From Rosa chinensis (Eukaryota; Streptophyta; Magnoliopsida; Rosales; Rosaceae): a stretch of DNA of 64,000 nucleotides. The stretch covers positions 4,655,001-4,719,000 of the forward strand of contig NC_037088.1 of assembly GCF_002994745.2 (NCBI RefSeq), written 5' to 3'. The notes below the pieces were generated by a model. That model was not told the DNA's origin and ran no database searches. It was given only the letters and a program-made list of their open reading frames with translations. Below, one piece after another: positions 12,711 to 23,640 of this stretch. Position numbers and translations under genes: made by a program. The first letter of the stretch is position 1, and each line of letters begins with the position of its first letter.

Positions 12711-14430
12711 TTTTAGAAATAGATAACTTCATTACTTATCCATGGCCAGAAAACACGTACATCATAAGTTGTCTCATACCAAGAGTTTTGAATGACACAA
12801 GCTGCCAAATATATGATAGGTGACCTCATTGTAAACAAAATACGCACAATTATTGATGTGCCTAGCTAAGTGAAACAAACTCCAAAACTATCTAAGTTCT
12901 GGCCATAGCAATCCTAACTACCTAGAGACCTTAATTGGTGTACGATTAGAGTAGCTAACCTACATAGTAGCAGACTACCTCAAATGCTAGACACACAAGC
13001 AGGAGACTTAAAGTTTCCCCTTGCCCTTACCTTTAGGGCCAGCTGCCTGGGCAGTAGTAGCAGATGGATAAGTGAGGCGTAAAGAAGTCATCCCCACCTT
13101 CTTTTGAGTTTGAGGGCCCTTGTTCTTACTCCCAAGTGGCCTACCCATCTTCTTATTCAGTGTCACAATTGCAACATCATCCTCAAGTTCAACCAAACCA
13201 AGAGCATCAGCATGAAGCGATAGAAGCTTGCCACCAAGTATAGTTTTGAACTTCTTCGGCGAAGGAACACTTGCTTCCTATCAACCTCTCTTCTTATAGG
13301 TTAGAGTTGTCTTCTGCTCACCTTGCATGGCAGGGGTAGCAGCTAGGTTTTCCATTAGGGTTCAGATGGAACCACCGAAACCAAGTCAGAGGCTAGGTCT
13401 TGCAAGACAGTCTCTTGATTCATACCTTCCAATTCTACTGTGGTGTGCACGGTATCCTCCTTCGCAGCAGACCCAGAAGTCGAGCGTTCTAAACGCCAAA
13501 TGATAGGCTTCTTCTTCATCAGCAAGGTAGAAGAGGGCATAGGCAAATCTCGGCTATTCTGAGCCGAGAAAGAGAAAACACCGCTGGATGTATAAGGGCC
13601 GCCACCAAACTTCAAAACCCTAGGAGTAGAAACTGCAGCATTGGTTCCTCACACTTCTCTCCAGAGTGAGTGATCAGTCCACACTAAGGGCATCGACCCT
13701 TAAGATGTTCAAATTGAAACTGTAGTATAGGTTCAAAACCTGGCGCTAAGAAAACTCGACGCTCTAGAAAAACAGGTTTGGAGATGTCATGAGAGAACAA
13801 AATACGGATGGTACCTTTCCAAAATTCCTTCTTGTCATAGTCCAAATAGCCTCCCAGAAGATTCCTGATGAGTATGAAGTTGTCAAGTTCCTCATAGAGA
13901 GGAGGGATGCTAGAAAACCTAAACCAAACTCTGACATGCTTCATAGGGATGTCAGTAATAGGGAGGACTCCATCATATTCCTCTAGACAGACCAGAGCCT
14001 TATCAAAGCACCACACACCACCCTTGAGTACTTTGTTCCAATCACGGAGAGAATCAAAGGAAAATAGGAAACGGCTATCCGCTTGTTCCTGGATCTTAAA
14101 TTCATTCTCCACCATCCACGTCCGAAGGAAGTGGGATTTGAAAGTAGCAGGATCAACTGGTTTGCGAATAAGTGGTTTTCCGAGAAGAAAAGACTGAGAA
14201 GATCGGCGAACAGAACCTCCTTCGATCTTTCCCAGATCCGGGGTGTCACCCCTATCAGCAAGTGCTAGAGAGGCAGCAAAAATGGCAGTAACAGCGTCGA
14301 TTGAAGTCATTGAGGAGTGGAGAAGTTGAGAAAAGGCAGAAGTCACCACCTAGGGTGCTAGGGTTTGTAGAGAGAAAACGCTAGGGTTCGAAGAAAATCT
14401 CACTAGGGTTTTTGTTCATCTTCTTTTTGA
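12711..14430 (-). pseudogene. LINE-type retroposon remnant: ORF1-like gene with DUF4283 domain
   Basis: On the minus strand a leader with 'aaaccctag' repeats (about 14,410-14,345) precedes an open frame at 14,349-13,684 (221 residues). This carries the DUF4283 signature of plant L1-type ORF1 proteins, including GKPLIRKPVDPATFKSHFLR, a central 'W..vlKGGVWCFDKALVCLEEYDG' and 'hVRVWFRFSSIPP'. The frame then breaks. Downstream, 13,196-13,008 encodes a basic AT-hook-like GRPLGSKNK stretch. The likely 3' end lies near 12,711, where minus-strand sequence ends in 'tctaaaaaag'. Endonuclease and RT are missing. The ORF1 protein would bind element RNA; this copy is broken after the first domain. Confidence 0.75.
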
Positions 14431-14651
14431 GATAATGAAGTCAGCCTTTATTGAAATGTAGAGGGATTACATTGTGCACATTTCACCTGCAATTGCAACT
14501 AACAAAAACCTAGGTGTAGAAAAGTAGAAGCTCTCCTAATGTAACAAGATAGCATGAGCTTCCTATAAATAGGCAACCTTATTGGCACCCCTCCTAGTAT
14601 GAACAATTTTCATAGTTGATTATGAAGTTAAAACCTCCCCTATATCTTGAT

Positions 14652-15461
14652 GGGGAAATATCACCAATGGTCACTGAGTTATGACTTATTCGACACTTAA
14701 CTCACTGTATTTTCAACAATATCACTTAACTCACTCAGTTTTACATCCGTTTTTCACTTAACTCACTGCCGTTAATTCTACCGTTAGAAGCCGTTAAAAT
14801 TGAGGGTATATTTGTCAAAACACTTTAAAATCATTTTTAACTTAAAAAAAACTACATTTATTAGACTTTTTTTTCAATTTCCGAAATTTCTAATAAAAAA
14901 TAATTTTTTTTAACTGAAATATAATTTGAAAAAAATTTGTCTTTTTTTTTAAAAAAAAGTTAGAAATGCATTTTTTTAGTGTTTAGACAAATATACCCTC
15001 AATTTACATTTATTAGACTTTTTAAAATTTTGAGATTTCTAATAAAAAATGATTTTTTTTTAACTTAAATATAATTTGAAAAAAAATTGTCTTTTTTTTT
15101 TTTTTTTAAAAGTTAGAAATGCAATTTTTTAGTGTTTAGACAAATATACCCTCAATTTATATTTATTAGACTTTTTTCAATTTTTTAAATTTATGAGATT
15201 TCTAATAAAAAATGATTTGTTTAACTTAAATATAATTTGAAAAAAAATTTGTCTTTTTAAAAATAAAAATAAAAGTTAGAAATGAATTTTTTTAGTTTTT
15301 AGACAAATATGCCCTCAATTTTAATAGCTTTTAATGACAGAATTAACGATAGTGAGTTAAGTGAAAGACGGATGTAAAACTGAGTGAGTTAAGTGATATT
15401 GTTGAAAATACAGTGAGTTAAGTGTCGAATAAGTCATAACTCAGTGACCATATGTTTTCCC
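14652..15461. mobile_element. Mutator-like element (non-autonomous) with ~170 bp TIRs and internal tandem repeat
   Basis: The left arm (GGGGAAATATCACCAATGGTC...) pairs with the reverse complement of the right arm (GGGAAAACATATGGTCACTGAG...) over about 170 bp. The flanks TATCTTGAT (14,643-14,651) and TGTCTTGAT (15,462-15,470) form a 9 bp duplication with one mismatch. Long inverted ends with 9 bp duplications are the hallmark of Mutator elements. There is no transposase. The core consists of about three tandem AT-rich units of ~150-160 bp. The element lies inside the LINE RNase H coding region. Confidence 0.88.
14850..15325. repeat. Tandem repeat, ~155 bp unit, about three copies, inside the MULE
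   Basis: The motif 'acatttattagac...taataaaaaatgattt...aaatataatttgaaaaaa..tgtcttttt...agttagaaatg..ttttttagtgtttagacaaatataccctcaa' recurs with starts near 14,852, 15,004 and 15,160. The copies differ mainly in homopolymer length. Confidence 0.8.
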
Positions 15462-17770
15462 TGTCTTGATATATATGTCCCAAGTCCCAACATATGCATT
15501 CGACTCTGCAGGTCTAGTCAATTGGCACTACACCAGACTGGAATCAGTCTCCACTATAGTAGGTTGTAGGTTATGTTCCTTCACAAAACTTATAGCTACC
15601 TTACACGTCAGAACCTCTGCATGCTATGGAGAAAGCAGGTTGCACAAAGGACTAGCCCCTCCCTCAATCATCACTGCAGATGAATCTCTTATCACAAACC
15701 CTAAACCTCCATTGTTCGTACCATGCTCAAATGAACCATCAATGTTGACCTTCAGAACAGCAACTGGAGGGTGCACTCCCTTCACGTTCCTTGTATCACG
15801 CAATCCAGTATTCATTGATTAAGCATTATGGAATTGATAATCACGCAGCCTAGAGACTGACCTTAGAAAAACATCACAAGCTGGAGCACTTCTTGGTCCT
15901 ATACTCTACTTGATTCAAGTTCGCGCAACATAACAGACTTGACTCAGGTTCACCTTAGTTTGTAGCACTTGCTTGGTAAACGAGCAATTGTGACAAAGAT
16001 GAAGAGTAGTTTCAGATTTAGCCTTACATAATACCCAAAATTGCGACTCCAAAATAGCTCTTTTAGAATCTAACCTTTTAAGAGAAGGAAGAATATCATG
16101 GCACACTCTCCACACATGTACCTTAGCAGAATTAGGTATCACCACCTTCCAAATCTTCTTCCAAAAATCTACCCTAACTAAAAGAGTAATAAGGCTCTTC
16201 TAGAATTAGAATGAGCAAAAGAAAATATATATGCAATTTTAATAGAAAACAAGCCATTCCGTTCTAGTCTCTATACACATCTATCTTCAACTATTCTAGA
16301 GTTCAATGGGATATTCAAAAGTGGTCTGCCTAAAAAGGAAACGTGTTCCTAACAACAAACTCATTTCATGCACTAGAGTTAAGTAAAAGCTCACTAACCT
16401 TGGTAGGTATGTTTACACCTGGTAGAGGTACATCTGGTTTGTAAGTAGGAAACTTTGGAATTCAAGAATCATCCCAGGCACGTACTTTCTCACCATTCCC
16501 TATTTGCTAATAAGATCGAACCCTGTTGAAGCAATTCTCTTGTGGAGAAAATACTTCTCCAAGAGTAAAACGGAGAGGCATGCAGTTTGATTGTCTAAAA
16601 AAGGTGTTCGAAGGAAATACTTGGCCTCATAAATCCAAGCAATAAGAGATAAAGGACTATTGATAACTCGCCAAGCTTGCTTGGCTAACATAGCTGAATT
16701 GAATTCTGCTAAACTTTGAAACCCTAACCCTCCTTCTTCCTTAGGGTTATACAATGAATCCCATGTTTTCCAATAAATTTTTGTCTTGTCCAGTGTACTG
16801 CCCCACCAAATTCTTGCACACATTTGCTCGAAGTCCTCACAAAAACTTTTTGTAAGCTAAATCACTCATAGCATATGTTGGCAAAGCTTGACTCAACACC
16901 CTAATCAATATGTCCTTGCCTGCTCCACTTAACAATTTACCTTGCCAATTTTGCAACTTCTTGGCCAAATTATCTTTGACATACTAGAAAGCAGTTGTTT
17001 TTTTCTTTTCTTTTTTTACCAACAAAAGTCGAGAGGCCCCGATACTTTTCACAAGAATCAACAATCTCCACCCTCAAGAGACTTGAATCTTCCTACTGCA
17101 TGTACTTAGAAAATTTTTGCTGAAAATGACTGAGCTATTATTAAAGTTTACCAGTTCACTTGAGTCTTTCCCATAGGTTTCAATAAGCTCTTGAAGCTGA
17201 TAACAATTTTCCAAACAAGTTTGAGCATATAACATACTATCATCAGCAAAATTAAGTGAATGACTAAGGGGGCATCCATACAAATTTCAATACTTGGAAG
17301 CAAACCTGCAGCTTGTTTTTGTTGCAATAAAGTTGGATAAATAGAGAGATAACGGGTCTCCTTGCCTTTGTTTCTGTGGATTCCAGCGAGGGAACTGAGG
17401 ATCATCGAGAGAACAAGTGTCTTCAAACTCCATTACTTGTCAATCATGAACAAAGGTCAGAGGGTAAACCGTGGTTGCCAGCTTACGACTCTCTGATGCC
17501 TAAGTCAGATATTTGTAAGAGTATTGACAAAGGCTGCGTTTGGGGGGCTTTTTAGCTCCCCTGCTTATAAGCACAGGACTTGATTGTGTTTGGTAACTCG
17601 GCTTATTGTCGGCTTTCTCCAGAAGCTGCGGCTTTTTTCATCAAAAAGCTGAAGCTGTCTCACCCTAGCTTTTAGAAGCCAGAAGCCGCGCGCTACTGTA
17701 GCGATGTTTTAATGAATTTTTGAAATACCATGAACTTCAAGGAATTACAGACCAACCTCTTGTCTCCCTC

Positions 17771-17771
<1 letters not shown>

Positions 17772-17832
<61 letters not shown>

Positions 17833-17833
17833 C
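17772..17833. repeat. CT microsatellite
   Basis: About 60 bp of near-perfect (CT)n interrupted once by CCC, directly upstream of the Nudix-like fragment. Confidence 0.95.
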
Positions 17834-17907
17834 GGTGCTCTTAGGACGACGTCGTGCATTCATCGGCGCCTCCAGCTTTGCTCTCCTCGGTGGACACCTC
17901 GAGTTCG
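17832..17907 (+). pseudogene. Captured exon fragment of a NUDX1-type Nudix hydrolase
   Basis: In one frame this reads SVLLGRRRAFIGASSF and then ALLGGHLEFG. This matches the conserved stretch of plant cytosolic Nudix hydrolases of the AtNUDT1/NUDX1 group, where the family reads 'VLLGRRR...G.stFALPGGHLEFGE'. The sequence leaves the family exactly after GGHLEFG at a GTAGGA that could be the original splice donor. The catalytic REXXEE part of the Nudix box would follow in the next exon and is not found. The family's conserved P in ALPGGH is L here. NUDX1 enzymes remove phosphate from nucleotide or prenyl diphosphates; this piece is a non-functional fragment carried in the composite element. Confidence 0.68.
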
Positions 17908-18793
17908 GTAGGAGTATTGTTTATGATTTTGATTTCTTGGGGTTTGATTTCATTTTTCTCTATCCTGAATCTTGGTGACTGTATCTTGATATGGGCTTTT
18001 TGACTGTATCTTGATCTGGCCTTTCTGTTGTTTTGGGTTGATGTTAAGAGTGAGGAGTGTGACTATAGTTTGATATCTTGATCTGGGTCGATGATTATGT
18101 GTGACTATATATAGTTTGATATCTTGATCTGGGTTGATGATTATGTGTGAATATAGTTCGATTGTTAAGGAATCTTTAAGCTAGATTAGGAGTGAAACAA
18201 ATTGTAATTTATTCATGGAAACTTTGTGCAGAGCTTGATGACTTTGTATTAGGTTTCTTTCTTGCTGCTTCATTTTTTTTATTGGGGTTGTCTTACGTTG
18301 GGTGGTTCTGTGAACAATATTGCAGGGGTGGCATCTTTTTCATATCAGAAATATTGCAATTATAGTTATGTGATATCTAACCTCGTTCAATTTACATTTG
18401 AGTTGTTATCTGATATCTTGTTCATGGAAGAGTTGTTTTCTGGTATCTTGTTCATGGAAGCTGTAGTGATGAAGCAAATGCAGATGATGAATGATTGAAT
18501 GGACATATAAAATAGACAAAAAATTATGGAAGTTGTTATCATATTCATTCATTCATCTTTATTCAACGTGGGACATGGTTGCACTTCTTGATATTAACAA
18601 GCACAAGTTTTTATATTTGAGCATGACAATGAAACATGTGGGATGTGGCAGACATGTTGGCCTTAATTTTTGGTAATGGCATGGAAAATTTTGTGAATTT
18701 ATTTTTTGAGGAGATAGTAGCTCATCCATTTTGCCTTCAACTCTGACTGAACCTGGTGGAGACTCTGTGCAAATTGCTCTGTTGTTCTTTTTA

Positions 18794-20305
18794 GGAAAAA
18801 TTTCAGTTTAGCACCCTGATGTTTGACCTCGACATCATGTTAGTCCCTACAGTTTCAATTTAATCAGTAACATCCCTGAGGTCTCAATTTCGATCAGTGC
18901 CCAAATTTCAAATCAGACGTTAAATGATGAGCTGGCTCCGACAAACCCAGCAAGTGGGCCCACATGAAGGGGTAAATTCCTAATGTGCCCCTAATGGTTC
19001 GCAACTTCACATCAGCCGTCCTTAACTCCTCATTCTCCATTCTTGTCCTCTTCTTCCTCTTGTCCTTCATCGCACTCTCTTCATCCTCCTCCTCATCATT
19101 TATAATGGCCAGCCTAGCCAGCACTTTGCACCATCTGGTAGTGGAGGCCATCGACGGCGGCATCAAACAGCTTTTCAATCCTCCTTCGTCAAGCCCGAGA
19201 TTCCGGCCACCATGCCCTCTTATACCGACTCCTCCACCGCATCTAAACTCCAATGCCGACACTACTATACCACTATCTTCAACCTATAAGGAAAAAGTAT
19301 GGGTTAATTTGAAATGGGGAGTACGGTTTTAGTGCAGCACTACAACATGAGATCACCGCCGCCCAATTCCTTAATCGGTAGCTCTCTACACGACCTCAAG
19401 GTTGTCAATTCCCACTTCACCAAGCTCGAATCAAATCCACTGTCGATTCCCTCAACCCAGAAAGAAATTCGGCCCGATCGCCAGTTATGAATCCCAGCAC
19501 GAACCCACCACCACCACCACCAAACCCGTCGCAGTCCCACCTACCCTCTACCTCCTGCGCCACCCAAAGGAGAATTTCTGGCATCTGCCAGTCATGCCTC
19601 TTCGAACGACTCGCCGTTTTGCACTTTTCAACCACCTCTGCTTCCTCCTTGTCCAGAAAACCACTGACTTCCTCCACCATCGTCGCTACCCTTAAGGCCA
19701 TTTTTATACCCAGGGCTTGAAGTCATTGGAGGAGGAGATGGACCAGGATCGGCGGGAGAGAGAGGCAGAGAGGGCGTCAGTAGTGGAGGAGGTGAGAGCA
19801 GTGTCAGGCTTGAGCGAGGTGGAGACGTGTGGGAGTGAATCTGAGGGTGGAGGTTTGGGAGGAGAGGCAGCGAGACTTGAGGAGAGGAAGAGACGGCGAG
19901 AGAGTGAAGGTGGTAGTCAGCATTTTCGAGGCTTAGACATCGAGATCTCAATGCCGGAGAGAGATTGAGAGTGAGAGTGAGAAAGAGAGAGAAGAGCCTC
20001 GAAGAATCCGTCGAGGCAGAGAGGGAGAGGTTGGTTGGCTGGGTTGGTAGAGGGAAGTGTGCATTTGTAAAAATGAAAAATGGGAAATTAAAAATAGGAA
20101 AAGAAGAAAATGTGTTTGAAATGACCTTTTTAGCCCTAAAAGTGGGCCCCTCTGTCAAAGTTAATGTTCAAATTGGATGGCACAGTAAAAATTGGACACG
20201 GCTGATCGAAATTGAGACCTCGGGGGTGTTGCTGATTAAATTGAAACCACAGGGATTGACATGATGTCGAGGTCAAACATCAGGGTGCTAAAGTGAAATT
20301 TTTCC
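18794..20305. mobile_element. Mutator-like element, probable Pack-MULE
   Basis: The ends GGAAAAATTTCAGTTTAGCACC and the inverted ...GGTGCTAAAGTGAAATTTTTCC continue as inverted repeats for about 100 bp (the 'gacctcgacatcatg' and 'ctgaggtctcaatttcgatca' segments recur inverted). The flanking 9 bp TTCTTTTTA is identical on both sides (18,785-18,793 and 20,306-20,314). The 1.5 kb interior is much richer in G and C than its surroundings and holds overlapping open frames on both strands, with poly-Ser/Pro on plus and an acidic frame at 19,701-19,417 on minus. That composition is typical of captured gene DNA. I do not recognise the donor gene. There is no transposase. Confidence 0.88.
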
Positions 20306-20477
20306 TTCTTTTTAATTCTTTCTGTCCAATACCTCATATGGACTTTTTTCAGTCAAATCCTATGAGCAATGAAATTTAGGTGGAGAAAATTTTGTTGCTC
20401 AAACATGTGACTATTGGCTTGAAGATTGCTTATTCAATCTTGGCTATTGAAACCCTCATTTGTTTCTTCTTGTATAG

Positions 20478-21760
20478 TTGGCTGATTCCACAACACCAGA
20501 TTCAACTCTCCTTTGCAAATGTAGTGTGAAAGCAGATGGAAAGCTACAACTCTACAAGGCAAGTTTTCTAATCATCCAATTATATTGAATTTGGTGTTTC
20601 ATAAATCATGATGATCATGCTTCTATTGCATCATATTTAATATAATATATTTACTGCAGTATGATCAGATTTTTAGAAGAAGACTAACTGTTGATGTGAA
20701 TGAAATCAAGTTCTCCCCTCCTTTAAGTTTCCCTTTTGCTTGTCATAGTTCTATTTAGTCTGTACTAATACTTATATCAATATTCAACTATCATTCAGGT
20801 TGAACTAATCCAACTGCGTAATATGGTGGAGGATATATCCATCATTAATAAGAATCTGGACCTGAGACTGATGTTAAACATGAAGAGAGTCTTAACAACT
20901 CAGACTGTAAGTTACTTCACCTCGTACCATTGGAAATTTCATTTATATTCTTTGTTGTTTTGGAAAAAGAAGAACCTATTATTATAAAAACAAGCTACAA
21001 AAAAAGGTGAAATGTTATCTATGTGTTCAGATGACGAGAGTTAATCACATTGGATCAAGGGATGAACTTTTGTACCTTGCAATGAGGTTGTGTAATCGGA
21101 TAATCCTTTTCTGTTTCAGGATGATGAGATGCAAAGCATTAAGGATCTGGTTGATTCAGCGATTAGTATTAGTACGATATTCCAGACCAAGCTATATTGA
21201 TAGAAGTAGGTTTGCTTACACATGGTTGTGTCGAACGTTTGGTGTATGTAGTTGCATGAAACTGAATCACTACATGGCTGCAATTCGATCCGTAGATGAG
21301 TTTGTTCATCTAGATTGATTAGGCTGGTTTGGTGGCAGTTGAGGTTTTGTGTTTGCTATCTCTCTACATTTTGTAGTTTTATTGTTTTACTCTGTGTATC
21401 ATGCTTTCTGGTTTAATCAATAAAAGGTGTTTCTTTTCAAATCATGCTTTAAAGCTAGAGGTGAATCAAGTCAAAATGGATACAAATAAGAAATTGATGA
21501 TATGTTTCCTAACATGACAACCTTTAACTAGACAGCTCGATGCAACTTAATTAGTTATTGAGTTAATTAGTTATCATATCATTTGTGGATATTTACTGAT
21601 CATTTGTTTCTAGGTGCAGTCCTTACTTTCTAGAGCTGATGCTAAAGTGAAGGAGTTGCGACATTCAATTGATGTTTTAAAGGCTGAAAGTGAACATTTT
21701 GTCCACGCAGTGAAGAAAGAGAAGGTGATAGGTCAAGTGGTAGGATAGAGATTGACGATG
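20478..21760 (+). pseudogene. Exon-like fragments of an unidentified coiled-coil gene (copy A)
   Basis: Several segments look like exons bounded by splice signals. These are 20,478-20,559; one starting after an AG near 20,660 (YDQIFRRRLTVDVNEIK); 20,799-20,907 (VELIQLRNMVEDISIINKNL..., followed by GTAAGT); one beginning near 21,031 with a continuation at about 21,120 (DDEMQSIKDLVDSAIS); and one after an AG near 21,612 (SLLSRADAKVKELRHSIDVL). The last has heptad character. Frames do not join into one long product, stops occur, and no start or end is visible. I do not recognise the gene. The same segments recur in copy B. Confidence 0.5.
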
Positions 21761-23640
21761 ATGTAGAAGAAGAATATCATGGTAATGGTGCACAAGAAAT
21801 GGAAACAATAAGAAATAGCATTACTCAAAGTTTGATGAGTGCGCGTAATAACGTGAACATTTGAATATATTATGATATTTTTTGTGGTTACTTGATGCGA
21901 ACCAGAAACCAATTGTTATTAATGTTACTAATATATTTGTATAAATTATTTTTAAAATTGTCCAATATTAATCATATGGTCACCATGATTTATAAAAATT
22001 AAAAGTTGACAAAAATTAATAAGGACATAATAAAGATTAAAAATGATAACAAAAGCATTTGAACAACATTGTATTACCAAACAATCAAGGCAAAATAATC
22101 TCATGTCCAATTTGGTCATTCCACAAACAAAAAGCACAAGCCAGTTTGAGTTTACCAAACATTTTGCCACTGCTTTTGCCACTGACATCACTTATAAAAA
22201 GCCAGTTAACCAAACACTTAGCTGCTTTGCTTTTCAGCTACTTATTCTCGCTTTTCAGCTACTTATTCTCAGAAATAAGCAGAAGCCAGCTTTTCCTCAG
22301 AGAACAGCCATACCAAACATAGCCAAAGTAGTCTCTAGAGTAGTTGCTTACCATAAATGAGAGGAGAAACATGTATAGATAGTGAAGGTTTGACTTTTCA
22401 TCTCTCTTTTAATGTAGGACTAAATGTGGGTTACCAAAATTGGTAATGTCTAATGGCCAAGTATTTGTGGTGTTTCTACTCAGCGCATAACGAGTATCAA
22501 AAGCTTCAATTCCTGGGTAGAAATCACACAGCCATGAGGCTGAACACGCACTAAAGAAGAGTGTACCTCACTAAAATAACACATTACACCACTGTATCAA
22601 TAGTACTCTTGAGCAAATCCAAATCCATCCATCACCATATAAAAGAATTGTTGATGTAATGAACGTCATGTGAGTTTTTTTTTTAATGAACATCATGTGA
22701 GTGTTTTTTTTTTTTTAGAAGAACATCATGTGAGTTGGAGGATCTCATATATAGAAATCACATTTCTGTCAAATAAAAATAGTTTTGGTGATCCAAATTA
22801 ATTTTTTTGACCACTAAATCAAATAAAGCAGTTGGAAAAAGAAAAAGAAGATAAAAAGAAGAGCAATGGTATGAGGTGGACCGGGTTGGAAATTGAGATT
22901 GATTGATGGATGGATGTGATTTAAAAATGTCGGTGTTTAATTTCGCCATCCCTCTCTCTCTGTCTCTGTCTCTCTTTTTCCTCAGCCTCTCTGTATATTT
23001 AACCAAATATAGCTTTTCACCAGCGAATCTCTCTCTCTAAGTATCTATCTAGTCTTGAGCTTCCGTAAGAAAAAGTCTTCTAGTTTTCTCGGTCTGTCTC
23101 GGATCCTCCTTTTCGATTTAAAAACCAATACATTCATACTCACATTATCTTCCAAACCCCAAACCCCCACACACTCACACGTTTTCTCTTCTTTCTTGAT
23201 AATTCTCTCTTTGATGATGATAATGATGTTGTGGGAATTTGGTGCAGATCTTCGTAACTTGGTTGTTTTTGGGATTTTAAGGAGATGTCGAAAGCTGATC
23301 TCTCTCTCTCTCTCTCTAGAATAAGCTTAGGAGGATCTTAGTTGATTTAACTATAATCTTTACTTACAATGTTGTTTTGAGTAGTAAGCAGAGTCAAGAT
23401 GATCAAAGCTAATCTATAAATTATGAGACTTGAAATCATGGAAAACACACAGGTATTGTTGGGTGATCTATTATGGGTTTAGGGAATGTTTGTACATGTC
23501 ACGTGGGTCTGATGTGTAACATGTGATGCTTGGTGGCTGCCCATTCACGTTTGTATGGCTCTGCCTCAAGTTTTTATAGGTCCCAATTTCAAGTGTGGTC
23601 CTCTACAAATTTTTTTTTTGGTATCTAGAAATAAGTGTGG
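20690..23640 (+). repeat. Segmental duplication copy A (composite right half plus SMT1 promoter)
   Basis: This block is repeated, with insertions, at 24,487-28,436 (B) and in part at 30,520-32,450 (C). Shared landmarks include 'agttctcccctcctttaagtt' (A and B), the TIR-like end 'ccaaacatagcc' (A, B, C), 'atcatgtgagttggaggatctc' (A, B, C) and the SMT1 TATA/leader region (A, C). Confidence 0.9.
22980..23341 (+). pseudogene. Truncated SMT1 5' leader and start (copy A)
   Basis: This stretch copies the SMT1 TATA region, leader and start of exon 1. The ATG at 23,285 begins MSKA as in SMT1, but the rest of exon 1 is missing. The sequence jumps after 'gaaagctg' straight into the CT repeat that in the intact gene lies in intron 1, a deletion of about 130 bp with CTG at the join. 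The frame now ends after 18 residues at the TAG 23,339-23,341. If the copied promoter is active it would yield a non-coding or short transcript. The match to the intact gene continues to about 23,640. Confidence 0.85.

Larger units (their letters stand above)
14440..17480 (-). mobile_element. 5'-truncated L1-type LINE, interrupted by a MULE
   Basis: Minus-strand domains are in LINE order. The RT region near 17,370-17,074 includes RQGDPLSLYL and the catalytic FADDS. The RT-thumb/zf-RVT region follows at 16,823-16,500 (IWWGS...KIYWKTWDSLYNPKEEGGLGF) and 16,145-15,915. RNase H lies at 15,815-15,480, with the first aspartate in NIDGSFEHG and a later VETDS. The coding sequence stops at the MULE (15,461) and resumes beyond it at about 14,640, with a TRRGANKVAY segment equivalent to the RNase H C-terminus. 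A 3' UTR and an A-rich end lie near 14,440. Many stops are present, and the endonuclease and early RT are absent. Confidence 0.85.
17539..22326. mobile_element. Large composite, possible TIR transposon carrying gene fragments
   Basis: The left end GGCTGCGTTTGG and the right end CCAAACATAGCC are inverted versions of each other. Both subterminal regions repeat 'aagctg/aagccag' and 'tgtttggtaac' motifs typical of hAT or PIF-Harbinger elements. Both flanks begin with AAA, but no longer duplication is visible, so the superfamily and the single-element interpretation are uncertain. Inside lie a CT microsatellite, a Nudix exon fragment, a nested MULE and several exon-like coiled-coil segments. The right half recurs in the duplication copies downstream. 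Confidence 0.5.

Noticed and set aside
19340..20264. Several open frames inside the Pack-MULE
   Set aside because: No frame stands out and no domain was recognised; kept only as evidence for captured GC-rich DNA, not as genes.
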